This document shows positions 42,991 through 53,660 of a stretch of 64,000 nucleotides of DNA, piece by piece. The position numbers were made by a program, and so were the translations under genes. This DNA is from Cordylochernes scorpioides (taxonomy: Eukaryota > Arthropoda > Arachnida > Pseudoscorpiones > Chernetidae): positions 58,457,252-58,521,251 of the forward strand of contig CP092876.1 in the NCBI GenBank assembly GCA_030710605.1, read 5' to 3'. Numbering within the stretch: position 1 is the stretch's first letter; each line of letters starts with the position of its first letter. Under the pieces are notes generated by a model. That model was not told the origin of the DNA. It did not search any database and saw only the letters and a list, made by a program, of their open reading frames with translations.

Positions 42991-43832
42991 TGTAGCGTAG
43001 AAATCAAGTCTTGGAATATCTTTAGATGTCAAAGTATTTATTGATGACGTCAGTACGACTAGTCGACAATTATCAACAAAACTATCTACAGCTAGAGAAA
43101 GAGAGAGAGAGAGAGAGAAATTTATAACCCAGGTTCCTAGAGCGCAGAGCGCTAACTACCCCGAAAAAAAAAACAGCTAGAGAATATCGAGCAAGAAGGC
43201 TAAGGAAAGTTTATGATGATTTTACAAATATAAAGTGTTAACCTGTTTTAAATATTTTCATTGAATAATTAAAATAAACAATAAAATATAAATTGAATAG
43301 AATTGAATATATATACGAATTGAAGAAAATATGAGAAACACGTCGCCGTTAACTTTTGTTCCTTCTTCAAGATGATGTCAGGCGATTCCTTCTCTTGTAA
43401 AATATAAAATATTTCTTCGCCACAATATAGAAAAATCAGTCGTTCTTGCCTTTCTGTATTTCCCGACGTTGTGGTGAGTCACTGACTCAGGGGAATTGTC
43501 TGGGGGTTGATATAATTCTTCTTCAACAAACTCGCAACCAGAAAATGGTTTATAAAAATTTATTATAATTATTAAATCTAATTATTTTTAGAAAATGTTC
43601 TATAATCACTAAACGGAAGATAAAATGGTGAAATGTTTACTAATTGTATAAACAATATTGTAGCAGATTATTTATTATTCTATGAAAAGATTTTTAAATT
43701 TCGATATATGTATTTTGATACACTGTAAAGTTTTCTTATTGCCTTTCTGGTATTTTATTAGTTTTAATTCAGTTTCACATTAAATAAATTGTGTCATTGT
43801 GAAGTTTGTCTTCCCTAATTTTCTACGTTACA
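42991..43832. mobile_element. Solo LTR, 842 bp
   Basis: Begins TGTAGCGTAGAA and ends TTCTACGTTACA, an imperfect inverted TG..CA terminus. Flanked by ATAT at 42987-42990 and 43833-43836, a 4-bp duplication usual for gypsy-type integration. No internal region is present: a product of LTR-LTR recombination. It contains a (GA)n run near 43097-43118. The first part is repeated at 47248-47465. Confidence 0.75.
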
Positions 43833-43868
43833 ATATAGAATTGTGATGATCTAGCGGTTACCGAAACC

Positions 43869-44242
43869 GCTGGGAGGGTTCACCACTGATGAGCCAAGCC
43901 CTACCAATATATATTTATTAACCTCTTGTTTTTGGTGGTTGTTATTTTAAAATACAACAGAAATATAGCCCTAATATTGATTATAATTTATTTATTCACA
44001 GATTGATGACGCTAACCCAACCGCTATAATACCATTTTCAAGTACGCACACATGTATATTTATATTAGTAAATTAAATTTATAAATTCAATTGCCATCTA
44101 TCGATAAAATGTGTAAAAAATAAATTTACTAACAATGTGTTTTTTCTCAATAATATCATCAAATATTATCCCTACAGACCTTACTGCAATGATATAAGTT
44201 ATTGAATGAGAGGGATTGGCTCATCAGTAGTGAACCCTCTCA
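43869..44242. mobile_element. Foldback/MITE FB-E
   Basis: Terminal inverted repeats: CTGGGAGGGTTCACCACTGA, TGAGCCAAGCCCT at the left, and the complement of CTGAGAGGGTTCACTACTGA at the right. The interior is AT-rich. A single arm occurs at 21349-21440. Confidence 0.65.
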
Positions 44243-44599
44243 GAATTTATAATAAATATATATATGACATAATAAAAATATGATTTTTATTATTCATAAA
44301 ATAATTAAAATTCCATAATCACAGAGTTATATTTTAAAATAAAAAGAAATCCTTAACAAAAGGAATATATCCTAATTTGCCTTTTTTGTAAATAGATAAT
44401 AACATTGTTAGTTTTAGGTATGCAAAAACTGTTTGCTTTAAAAAATTATCAAATAATAAATATTTTTGGGACAAAAGTTATCATTCATTTTTACCATCCA
44501 CGACTGCATGAATTGGTAACGAAACTAGAATATACGTCTTTTTTATGACATATATTAATTTATTTTTAAAATTATTTTTCACATGTTCAGCGTATTTAG
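44243..44599. other. Unassigned AT-rich spacer
   Basis: Nothing recognised. Confidence 0.35.
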
Positions 44600-45015
44600 G
44601 CTAGTTTTGCCTTAAATAACCATTTCTTTATTTCTCAAGAAGCCTCTAGGACCAAGTTTTTGGCCGTAGAGGTACAGACTGCACTACGCTGACTAGGGTC
44701 AACAGCCCGAAACGCGTTCGTGGTTGGCTTTTCTTGATTTATAAAGAAAATTGGGTTGGCCAAATATCAGGGAACAAGTTAAATCAATCTTTAGTTAGTT
44801 TTTCTTCCACTAGATGGCGCTCTGCCATTTAAAAAACTCATGTGAGCGTGGTCAGAATATGTCTTTTTGTGTGTGTGGTTTTAATATATATATGAGAAAA
44901 TAAGAAAAAATAGAAAAAAGATCAGATTTTGATATTAAAAACAAAATTAGCATTTCCTGAACGCTCACATAAGCATCTTAGATGTCAGAGCGCTATCTAT
45001 ATTGAATGGCATACA
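44600..45015 (+). mobile_element. FB-C right half plus left-end fragment
   Basis: 44600-44880 matches the right half of FB-C, including CTACGCTGACTAGGGTCAAC and AGCCCGAAACGCGTTCGTGG; the stem flanking CTGACTA is CGTAG/CTACG. 44945-45010 resembles the outer left arm (CGCTCACATAAGCATC, TCAGAGCGCTATCT). Confidence 0.6.
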
Positions 45016-45292
45016 TAAACATTTAACCAAGTCAATACGTTCTTATATATAGCCGAAGCATTTCTAAAAGTTTCTGCAATATCATTTTTAATAATTATTA
45101 TTCTAAAACGTAGCGTTACCTTCTATTTTTTATTAAGCTTACTTAAGCTTGAATAAGCTTGCACTCACTGAATTTTTTCCGTGTCTATTTTTACAAATGA
45201 GACACTTTTTATGATAATTAAACTGATTCCTCTTTTATATTGTCAAAAACTTTCAATTCTCACGGCCATTGTATTAACAATGAGAATTTAAA

Positions 45293-45395
45293 CAATTCTA
45301 TTGATTCTTCTAATCAATTGTTACAAAGGTGGAAAAATATATAATAAAATAGTAAATAAAGGGTATATAAAATGTAGGGGAATATATAAATACGT
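45293..45395 (+). repeat. Dispersed repeat shared with 19870-19990
   Basis: TTGATTCTTCTAATCAATTG then ACAAAGGTGGAAAAATAT match the copy at 19870-19990 in the same orientation. The minus-strand frames of 74-101 codons across it are not recognised. Confidence 0.55.
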
Positions 45396-45741
45396 CCATT
45401 GTATTGAACAAGTTTGTATCCTGGGGGTATAAAATTGAACCAATTAAGGTAACATGAGAGTGTATTTGACATAGTGAGTGTGAATTTAACAAGGGCGTTG
45501 TGCCATAATGAGATAGGGTGATGGAGGAAGAATGGCAAAGATCGTCTTTGTCCGCGGGTACAGACCTCCCTGATGGACCCTCATGACATAACAATGAACT
45601 CTGACCCCTCTTCACTTACTTTCCTTTCAATGGTAGTCTGCTTCTATTGGAGGATATGGCTTTGGTTGTTTCAGAAGTTCGTCTTTTTTTGAAACCTTAG
45701 TTTTCTTATTACTTAACGAATATTATTATTACGGCGATTAC

Positions 45742-46300
45742 ATTTATTTCAATTTAAAGCGCTATGTCCCCCTAGGGACACTTGCGCTGTCATACATGTA
45801 TGCCTTTATATTTGTCTATACTTATTTATACAATAATTTTAGGCCGTGAATATAATAGTCATATGATATTAACAATGTGAAAGAGAGAGAGAAAAAAAAA
45901 AGAACTGTGTAAAAAAGAAAGAAATGTCTGGCAATATGTACAATCAGCATAATATAAATGATCAGTTTCTTAAAAGATATTTGTTGCTTTTATAATTTAA
46001 AATATATCTACAAAAGGTATTTAATTTAATATACATTTCTTTACTGGAAATAAAAATACTTGGATCTGTTACTATTAAATTATTGTCGATTCTATAGTCT
46101 TGAAAAACAGGACAATCTAGTAAAAGATGTATTGCGGTTTGTTCCTCATGTCCACAAAAACAACTCAGGTCTTCCACTGCTCTAATTCTTTTTAAAAAGC
46201 TTCTGAAATCTCCATGATTAGAAATGAATTGAGAATTATGAAAGTTGGCCGGAAATATTTTGGTATGTTGTTAGGGAAGAAGCTTTGAAAATTTTCATTT
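45742..46300 (-). pseudogene. LINE ORF2 carboxy terminus, family shared with 51675-52254
   Basis: Minus strand frame 46177-45962 reads MEDLSCFCGHEEQTAIHLLL, DCPVFQDYR and ends NKYLLRN: C-x-C..H-x4-C zinc knuckle of a LINE last ORF. Upstream coding continues (NHGDFRSFLKRIRAVE). The 3' UTR contains AAGTGTCCCTAGGGGGACAT and ends near 45742. 5'-truncated. Confidence 0.65.
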
Positions 46301-46369
46301 GTATTGTTCTTTAAAGTAGCCATACATAGCCAATACATATTAATAAATAATATAATTACTTTATACATT

Positions 46370-46505
46370 TACAGGAAAAGTCAGACTTTCACCAAAGTGT
46401 GCCTGGATCATGGTACCATGATCAACGGAAGCTGTATCCCTACACCCCAACCCATTGGAATTCGTGTAATCTTTACACAAGGGGATAAGAAACAACAAAT
46501 TTATA
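46370..46505 (+). other. Exon-like segment captured inside a MITE
   Basis: TTTACAG followed by about 130 bp with exon-like base composition, encoding SQTFTKVCLDHGTMING, CIPTPQPIGIRVIFTQGDKK in one open frame. It interrupts the mariner MITE between blocks contiguous in the intact copy. No protein family is recognised. Confidence 0.35.
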
Positions 46506-46580
46506 CATAATACAAAGACATTATACATAACGGCGAATAATATTGGTATTTCAATTTTTTGCAAGTGTTGGGACAACCCT

Positions 46581-46765
46581 CTGTAAAGTTCGGACAGTCA
46601 AAGATAAGGTGAAGAGCAGTTTGTTCAGTTTCTCCGCAGGGACAATTTGGTATTTCTGACATACATCTTTTATGTAAGTATTTCTGAAATTTTCCGTGTG
46701 ATGTGACAAATTGAGTGACTATAAAATTTGGATGGAACTGTGTAGGAATTCCGTTTGGAAAAAAA
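46581..46765 (-). pseudogene. LINE ORF2 carboxy-terminal relic
   Basis: Minus strand reads FHPNFIVTQFVTSHGKFQKY, EIPNCPCGETEQTALHLIFD and CPNF. The C-x-C-x8-H-x4-C arrangement is intact. Related to but distinct from 45742-46300; closer to 4686-4905. Confidence 0.6.
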
Positions 46766-47247
46766 TAGTGCGAATTGTATAATTAGCATAATAAATGTAT
46801 TGATACAAATTATTAATAATAATAGCTTTTTCTTCGCCATTAATTGTTTAAGTTTGAATTATTGTAAGTATGTTGTAAGTGGGGGAAAACGGTAAAAGCT
46901 AACCATGTTTAATGGAAATAATGAAATTTATATGATATGCATTAGCGTTCCATCTGCTATAAGAAAAATAAAATATTGCCACGTGGAAAATTAGGGAAAG
47001 ACAAACTTTAGGATGATACAGCAATTTATTTAGGGCATCGTAAAGTTAAGAGGCTGCCTGGCCGGCTTTCATAGTTCTTCAAATTAAAGATACTTCGGCC
47101 ATTTTATTGTCTCGACAAAAATCTTTTGTCCTCAACAGAACAAAATTCAGAATTCGTCAGAATTATTTAGGGCAAATACAAATTATGAATGATAAACAAA
47201 AGATAAGCAATGAGGGAAGTTTACAGAGTAGTAAAATATAAACCTAT
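46766..47247. other. Unassigned, with FB-D and FB-F fragments
   Basis: 46930-46985 has the FB-D outer block (GCATTAGCGTTCCATCTG). 47045-47165 has GGCTGCCTGGCCGGC and TTAAAGATACTTCGGCC of FB-F with a decayed core. Confidence 0.45.
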
Positions 47248-47465
47248 TGTAGCGTAGATATCAAGTCTTGGAATATCTTAAGATGTCAAAATATTTATTG
47301 ATGGCGTCAGTACGACTAGTCGACATTTATCAACCCAACTATCTACAGCTAGAGAAAATCGAGCAAGCAAGCTAGGTAACTAAATGATGAATTTACAAAT
47401 ATAAAGTAATAAATCTGTTTCAAAAATTTTCATCGAATATTTAAATTAAATAATAAAATATAAAT
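47248..47465 (+). mobile_element. Partial LTR, same family as 42991-43832
   Basis: TGTAGCGTAGATATCAAGTC, GTCAGTACGACTAGTCGACA and ACTATCTACAGCTAGAGAA match the first 280 bp of the solo LTR. The match stops near 47465. Confidence 0.65.
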
Positions 47466-47984
47466 TATCTCTTTTCCACAATATGATACCCTGTTAATAA
47501 AATAATATATACTTTGCTACCATATTTTTGACGCGTATGATTCTTTTTGAACTAAAACAATTTTATAAAGGAAAATGTGATTAAGACAGATAAGCTCATT
47601 AACAGATTGTTATTCCACTAATTAGAAAGTAATCATTAGGAATATTGAGTATTTAGAATCTTACCTCGAGGGATTTGATCCCGAACTTTTTCCCAAAATG
47701 CCTGGTGAATAAATTTCGTGGGATCCTCTAGACACAAAGAATCGTTTAGTTAGAAACTGGTGAAGCAGAAGTTTGTATTGATGGTATTTCACATTTTCCT
47801 ATTAAAACATTACATTGGTAACACGTATATATACTTATAAAAAATTATTGAATCAATCATCAAGAAATTTCACATGAAGGTAGCTGAAGATTTTTTTAAC
47901 GTATAGGCGATTTAAAAACTAAGAAAATTTATCTAAAAAATATCTCTATATATAGCCTTGCCTAGTTTTTAAAATTATATATAT
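47466..47984. other. Unassigned
   Basis: A FB-D piece (GACGCGTATGATTCTTTTTG) at about 47529; otherwise nothing. Confidence 0.35.
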
Positions 47985-48112
47985 TATATTTGAATAAAAA
48001 GGCATATATTGGTTCAAAATATAATAAAAAATAAAGGTAAAATAAATGATATTTAGATCCAATATATGCCTTTTTATTTAAAGATTTATTTATGGATTGC
48101 TCTATTTTCAAA
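47985..48112. mobile_element. Foldback FB-A, short form
   Basis: AAAAAGGCATATATTGG at the left, GATCCAATATATGCCTTTTT at the right, followed by ATGGATTGCTCTATTTTC, the family's outer flank. It abuts an FB-B copy. Confidence 0.7.
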
Positions 48113-48117
48113 ATATA

Positions 48118-48370
48118 TTATATTAAGAAAAAGGCATCTGCTTATCGTGCAACTGAAAGTCGCTGATGGCTTGCGCCATCTGTCGGAATAAATATCAACT
48201 ATTCGTTGATTTTAATTATTCCAGAATTGGCCAAATACCCATACTTGATTAATCAAGAAAAGCTTTTCTTTCCATCAGAAATTTTCAGTTTCACGATAAG
48301 AAGATTTCTTTTTCTTAATTTGTCTCCCTTATCCCAGTAAAATTTCACATTTATACTATTTTTTTTTCAT
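48118..48370. mobile_element. Foldback FB-B
   Basis: TTAAGAAAAAGGCATCTGCT and TTCCAGAATTGGCCAAATAC at the left; a shortened right arm AGTTTCACGATAAGAAG, TTTCTTTTTCTTAA. The conserved flank TTATCCCAGTAAAAT follows. Confidence 0.65.
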
Positions 48371-48374
48371 ATAT

Positions 48375-48893
48375 TGTATTTTTATTATTATTATCCCTAG
48401 GACACGTGGCCTTGATAACCATGGTGGGTAGAGGTTGGCGACTGTTTTTACTGTAAGTGTACCACATATCTACCCATGTGGAAGCAATTCGACTTTTTGC
48501 ACTTACAAATGTGCCAGAGCCCCGTTTGGTTACTTGCACTCATTGGTGGGGTTAGACTTTTGCAATAATCGGGGGTCATTGAAGCTTTTTTTTATATTAG
48601 AAAAAAAGTGTCCAAATCGGGATTCGATCCCGGGTCGTAGCGGTCGCAAACCAACGGTTTAGACCAGAAGTCGACAAACTGCGGCTCGCGAGCCACACGC
48701 AGCTCTTTGGATGTGAAGCTGCGGCTCTTTATATAGTTCCATATGTAAATATTATTTATGCGAGTACTATTTATTGTTGTCAAGAAAAATATTTGTGGCT
48801 CTTCAAAAACTTTGAAAGTTTGAAAATTGTAAAATATTTGACTCTTCCGACTCAAAAGTTTGCTCAACCCTGGTTTAGACAACTCTTCCGCTG
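48375..48893 (-). mobile_element. tRNA-derived SINE interrupted by a hAT MITE
   Basis: Minus strand: head at about 48893-48875 and 48664-48610 (GGGATCGAATCCC), body, then a tail ending GTGTCCTAGGGATAATAATA. The tRNA-like head is split by the 208-bp element at 48665-48872. Confidence 0.8.
48665..48872. mobile_element. hAT-type MITE, 208 bp
   Basis: Ends CAGAAGTCGACAAACTGCGG and AGTTTGCTCAACCCTG (CAG..CTG), with an 8-bp target duplication GTTTAGAC at 48657-48664 and 48873-48880. Internal AACTGCGGCTCGCGAGCC is typical of hAT non-autonomous elements. Inserted into the SINE. Confidence 0.85.
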
Positions 48894-49489
48894 ACCACCT
48901 ATATTATATTATTATGTATTATTCTTATAAGAAAGAAATTGAGAAAACAATTCTAAAGAAAAGGTAGTAGAAAAGTTGTACTGTATATTTGTCAGTGTGA
49001 TGGGGGGGTCTCTCCAAGAACGGTGACAATTCCGGGACAACTAATAAGACAGCCTCCCCACCCACGTGAGGAGAGAAAGTTAAAAATAACAAAACGCAGG
49101 CACACGTGCGCAAGGTAAAAACTCCGCTGGAACGGAAGCTCCGAAATAACGGGAGGATTCACACACATGTGTGAGTGAGGGGTCCACCTGGTGAAAGAAA
49201 TGACTGCAATTCATTTTATTCTGTGACCTTAAAATTCCATTTATTACTTTTTTTTTGTTTCACATCCTTTATTAACAAGTAAGAAGAACTACTGCCTCTA
49301 TCCTCTAATTAATATTTTTGTAAAAATTATTATTTAAAAAAAAAAAATCTAATTCCCTCCAAAACGCAAAATAAATTATTGTAATTGCTTTATTCTCTAT
49401 GAATGTTTTCCCATCATTTTAAAAATAAAATATAGAATGTTATAGTGTGTTGGGGGCACGAAATAATTCAAATATTCTTTTAAACACTA
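48894..49489. other. Unassigned
   Basis: No supported gene. Confidence 0.35.
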
Positions 49490-49700
49490 TTCAAACACAA
49501 GGTAATAAGACCAAATCCAAATAAATAAATAGTGCGTGATGTTACGGTAACAACTCTGTTACCGAAACGTCACACACTATTTATTTATTTGGATTTGGTC
49601 TTATTACCTTGTGTTTAAAATCTATAATCGAATTTTGTTACCGAAACGTCACACCCTATTTATTTATTTGGATTTGGTCTTATTACCGTGCGTTCATATT
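49490..49700. repeat. Inverted repeat with duplicated right arm
   Basis: CACAAGGTAATAAGACCAAA..GTTACGGTAAC mirrors GTTACCGAAACGTCACACAC..TTATTACCTTGTG (about 49497-49613). The right arm is then repeated directly at about 49636-49690. Probably a small foldback element. Confidence 0.6.
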
Positions 49701-50899
49701 CTATAATCCAAATTGTGCCTTAACATTAAAGATTTTTGTTGTAGCTATGGGGGACCAGAGAGAAGATGGCCAAATCAATGACCGAAACATTAAAGGATAT
49801 AAATAATGTCTTGTGTAAAGAAGGATTACGTTAGATAATAAAGTTTTAGTTGTGCGCGAATCATCTACTGACATCGCTAATTAATGACGATGTAAAAATA
49901 GAGACGAACCCAAGATAAAGAAAGGGCTTTGTTGCGTGCTTGCAAGGACAATAACACCCGGGGCCTATTCCGGTCCCCAGCCAGCTGAACTTGATAACAC
50001 CGCAGGGTCTTGGCCAGAATAGCGGCAGAGTTCAACAGCACGCTGGGTGGATATCTCTCTGTGCCGCGAGTATAACACATAACCGTATACCTACTCAAAC
50101 GGGGAAAAGAGGGGGAATTATAAGAAGACACTCCAATTTTGCGATGGTAGATATCGTCTGGAAAATAGGTCCTCTATTGTTATTTCTGAGCATGATAAGA
50201 TATGTTCCGGAGAAGCTTCCGCACTATTGCATTTCAAGCAGTTATTGAATGTTTTTTGTCCATTTTGAAATTATACTTATCTTAATTTCGATAGAAGGGC
50301 GCTTTGTCATCATTATTTCTCATTCGATCAGTCAGGGATTGTATGTGATTCATCTCATATTCAAACACACATGTGGGTGTTCTTTTTTATTCAAGAATAT
50401 TGACACGTGTTTCTATTTTAGTTAGCATTACTATTATCTGCCAGTCTACCCTAGAGGAAGGGAGGAGTGTGGCCTAGGGCATTTCCTAGGAAAGGAAAAT
50501 CCTTATTCGGCGCCCCCACGTGGTGCAGGGTGGACAACATCCAAGTGGCCCAGCAGGAATAAGTCCACAACTCCATCCTCACAAGGAGGGAGCATTCACT
50601 CGGCTTTAAAGTTGGAAAAGGTTTCCAGAGGCAGATGAATCTACTAATAGGTCAACAGCATATGAAATGAAAGAGGACAAAAACACTATTTTCCGTGAAA
50701 ATCCTCAGTGAATGGGCTAACTGGACCAAGACAGCATCAGAAAACCAGATTATGGCTATAGATCGAATACCTAGGATGAACCTGATTGAGATGGCAAACC
50801 AGTCTTGAGATTGAATCACCTGAAATATGTTATTAGGTTATATTCAATGGGTGATATATATCAGAACATGGTGTGTGTGATGAGAGAGTTATGGCTACT
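49701..50899. other. Region upstream of the NDUFAF4 pair
   Basis: 50440-50640 is less AT-rich (GGCGCCCCCACGTGGTGCAG), but I see no convincing TATA or initiator and no coding frame. It lies outside the duplicated unit, so it is not clearly the gene promoter. Confidence 0.35.
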
Positions 50900-51030
50900 T
50901 GAGCTATATGACTAACAATCACAATTTAACTATACCTTTAGGTAGAAATATACAATTAGTATATCCCATACATTTAAGTCAAGTTTAATATAACTTCCAA
51001 AATTCTAAGTTCTACGAGAGTTTCTCAACC

Positions 51031-51636
51031 ATGGGATCTGCTGCGACCAAAGGGAAGCTGTTCAACCCTGTCAGGAGGATCATTCAAAACTTCAACACCC
51101 AGTACCGAGCAGAGAAATTCATCTCACGCCCGGGGAAAAAGACACCAGCACCTTGGCACAGTACTCAGATGAAAAAGTTGGACTCAATTGAAGGGAAGGC
51201 GAAAAAGCGTTGGACTGAAGAACCTGCAGCTCTTGCAGAGTTCTTGAAAAAGTTAAATGCTCTTAAAGTGAACAAGTCCGAGGAAGTGCACGAGAAGAAA
51301 GAAGACCGGCCGTTGCCCGTGGAACGCAAGCAGAGTCAGCTGCCGGAGTTCGGCTTCGTGGAGCCTGCCAAGATCCCTGAAGGAACCTTGACGTTACGCG
51401 CAGCTTTCAAACTTCTGTCGGACAGCGAGACGGATCCGCAGACCTGGAGTCCACGTCGACTGGCCGAGGTCTACAAGCTCGACCTCCAGGACGTCTACAA
51501 CATCCTGGACCATTTCAAGACCCTCCAGAGTATCTCCACCCTGAAACGTGTCGACGGCACCCCCAAATCTGACGACTCTCGCGCTCCCATTTCCGATTCG
51601 GAACAGAGGTCAAAGGAAAGAAAATGCATTGAATAA
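51031..51636 (+). CDS. NDUFAF4: Complex I assembly factor NDUFAF4, copy A
   Basis: 201 residues, single exon, ATG in strong context (CAACCATGG). NDUFAF4 helps assemble mitochondrial NADH:ubiquinone oxidoreductase (complex I) with NDUFAF3. Family landmarks: RIIQNFNTQYRAEKFIS (residues 16-32), then APWHST, and the carboxy block KIPEGTLTLRAAFKLLSD (114-131), PQTWSPRRLAEVYKLDLQDV (136-155) and LDHFKTLQSI, which track the human protein (about 175 residues) by eye. MGSAAT fits an N-myristoylation signal, as in the mammalian protein. There is no cleavable presequence. An AATAAA follows the stop by 12 bases. No introns, whereas the human gene has some, so a retrocopy origin is possible. Differs from copy B mainly at residues 8-50 and 178-197. 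Confidence 0.85.
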   Translation: MGSAATKGKLFNPVRRIIQNFNTQYRAEKFISRPGKKTPAPWHSTQMKKLDSIEGKAKKRWTEEPAALAEFLKKLNALKVNKSEEVHEKKEDRPLPVERKQSQLPEFGFVEPAKIPEGTLTLRAAFKLLSDSETDPQTWSPRRLAEVYKLDLQDVYNILDHFKTLQSISTLKRVDGTPKSDDSRAPISDSEQRSKERKCIE

Positions 51637-51648
51637 ATTTCCCAGTAG

Positions 51649-51654
51649 AATAAA
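51649..51654 (+). terminator. Polyadenylation signal, NDUFAF4 copy A
   Basis: AATAAA shortly after the stop; the equivalent in copy B is at 54633-54638. Confidence 0.6.
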
Positions 51655-51674
51655 AGCCTTTATTATAAACTATT

Positions 51675-52254
51675 TACTTTTAATTAACTATATAAACTTT
51701 TCAAAGCTTCTTCCCTAACAACATACCAAAATATTTCCGGCCAAACTTTCATAATTCTCAAATAATTTCTAATCATGGAAATTTCAGAAGCTTTTTAAAA
51801 AGAATTAAAGCAGTGGAATACTCGAGTTGTTTTGTGGACATTAAAAACAAACCTCAATCCATCTTTTACCGGATTGTCCTGTTTTTCAAGACTATAGAAT
51901 CGACAATAATTTAATAGTAACAGATCCGAGTATTTTCATTTCCAGTAAAGAAATGTATATTAAATTTAATACCTTTGGTAGATATATTTTGAATTATATA
52001 GCAACAAATATATTTTAAGAAACTGATAATTTATATTATGTTGATTGTACATATTCCCAGACACTTCTTTCTTTTGCACACAGTTTTTTTCTCGTTTTTT
52101 TTTCTCTCTTTTTCATTGTTAATATCATATGACTATTCTATTCACGGCCTAAAATTATTGTGTATATATGTATAGACAAATGTATAGGCATACATGTATG
52201 ACAGCGCAAGTGTCCCTAGGGGGACATAGCGCTTTAAATTGAAATAAATAAATG
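51675..52254 (+). mobile_element. 5'-truncated LINE in 3' flank of NDUFAF4 copy A
   Basis: Homologous to minus-strand 46300-45742 (AACAACATACCAAAATATTT; GACTATAGAATCGACAATAA; AAGTGTCCCTAGGGGGACAT). It ends in AAATAAATAAATG. AACTATT occurs on both sides (51668-51674, 52255-52261), and copy B keeps the single empty site AAACTATTCACTGTATTG. It carries a degraded zinc-knuckle end of ORF2. Confidence 0.85.
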
Positions 52255-52261
52255 AACTATT

Positions 52262-52883
52262 CACTGTATTGATCATGTATTCAAAGCTAAGTAATCTATT
52301 TCTTAAATATTTCAAAATGTATTAGAAAAGTTGTTTTTATAAAATCAATTTTGCTTATATATTTCATTTAACAAGTTATTATGAAGCGAGAAAGTTAATG
52401 CAGGTGTCTATTTCTTTTTATCCGATACTTCAACACGAAAACGAAATAAAGCACATGAGATCTGAACAACAAACATTTCTTCATGAAGCGTTGTCAAACC
52501 ACCGGGTGGTTGTTAAAGAGAGAGTGACTGACCGCCGACACAACTAGGTCGCCTCCCGCCCTGAGGACCTCCGAGGACCTGACCTCCAGAGAAAGTCCCA
52601 GATGGAGGAACTTCCTCGAACGACCTTCATTAACTGCCGCTTTCCTGGTGGACAGCCCAGCCGTGGTGGACGTTTCACACAGAGGACGTTCTCTTTTACC
52701 GAGTGTTCAGAAGGAAGATGTATAGCTCTGAGTATATTGAATAGCCCCACAACCTCTCTGAATAGATTTTTAAAACAAACCTTTTGAAAGGATCCAAATC
52801 CCTCCCTCAACAGATTTGAACTAAAAAGATTCCTCAATTTAGATCTTTTCAACAAGGTTTTGTCATATATAAATAACTTTAAT
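52262..52883. other. Duplicated 3' flank of copy A plus unassigned insert
   Basis: 52262-52430 aligns with 54660-54825. 52430-52883 has no counterpart in copy B; a 124-codon minus-strand frame there is not recognised. Confidence 0.45.
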
Positions 52884-52962
52884 ATAAAAGGCATATATTG
52901 GATCAAAATATAATTCATTTACCAACATTTCAGTTGGCTGAACGCTAACCTTTTTCAAGGTA
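52884..52962. repeat. FB-A end fragment
   Basis: AAAAGGCATATATTGGATCA, then CCAACATTTCAGTTGGCTGA and ACGCTAACC: one FB-A arm end. It joins directly to the duplicated GTAAATTGCAC block. Confidence 0.6.
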
Positions 52963-53146
52963 AATTGCACAAATAAAATCTAGCTTGGCAGAAATTTAGG
53001 TCTAGAGAGATTTTAGAATAGGAATGATAGGATACAAACTGAGGGCAGATGAAGAATAAAAAGATTTTGGGTTCAGAAAAGGGGTAAATTGACACTTTTT
53101 TACTGCAGGACTTCAGATAGTTTTTTTTTACTTGTGTTTTCAACCC

Positions 53147-53660
53147 TAACTGCCATGACGCTGGTTGGCCTAGCTCGCCAAATGTTCCCCCTAGAGCCTG
53201 CTGAAACACTTCCCAGGATGTCAGCGGGTCCTCATTATTCTCGTACCATTGTCGGGCTGTTCCGGCCAGGAAGAATATGACATTGGCTAAACACATAGAA
53301 TCGTCCCATCTGTTGAACTTTGCTCATCCCTGGGTCAGTCTTTGATTGAGCCAAATTTCTATTCTATTCTGTTGAACTTTGCTACACGCTGGTAATCCTT
53401 CAGCCACCTTTGAGCATCTTTACTTCCATCTCCGGCTAAAGTGGAAGGTCATCTTGGCTGATGCAGAGAGATGTAGGTTGATGGGACTTGGGCCGAAATT
53501 TCTCCTGGTTCTCTTTTTAAAATTGTTGGTTCCTTGTGATGATGACCTTGAGGTGGTAATCCTTTCAGTCGGAGACTTCTCAAATTTGCTGTCAGCGGTT
53601 TTATTCTTTTTTTGCAGGCTTTACCCAGTGCTTCCACCAAAATGTCAACCCTTGTCAACG
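53147..53660 (-). pseudogene. Gypsy-type Gag relic
   Basis: Minus strand 53296-53150 reads CLANVIFFLAGTARQWYENN then EDPLTSWEVFQQALGGTFG, a characteristic capsid-region segment of chelicerate gypsy-type Gag proteins (LTSWE, ARQWYEN). 53658-53449, in another stretch, reads VDILVEALGKACKKRI with disrupted continuation. No zinc knuckle or pol. The carboxy end of the first stretch is also in copy B (about 55040-55085). Confidence 0.55.

Larger units (their letters stand above)
45660..46580. mobile_element. Mariner-type MITE split by two insertions
   Basis: Pieces in order match the intact copy 17065-17250: TTGGTTGTTTCAGAAGTTCG and TTATTATTACGGCGATTAC (45660-45741), TAATTACTTTATAC (about 46342-46362), ATACATAATACAAAGACATT and TTTTTTGCAAGTGTTGGGAC (46503-46575). 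The gaps hold a LINE (45742-46300) and an exon-like segment (46370-46505). Confidence 0.6.

Noticed and set aside
43869-43915. Hammerhead ribozyme from ACCGAAACCGC and CTGATGAG in FB-E
   Set aside because: The two core strands are present, but the sequences that should form stem II next to them do not pair.
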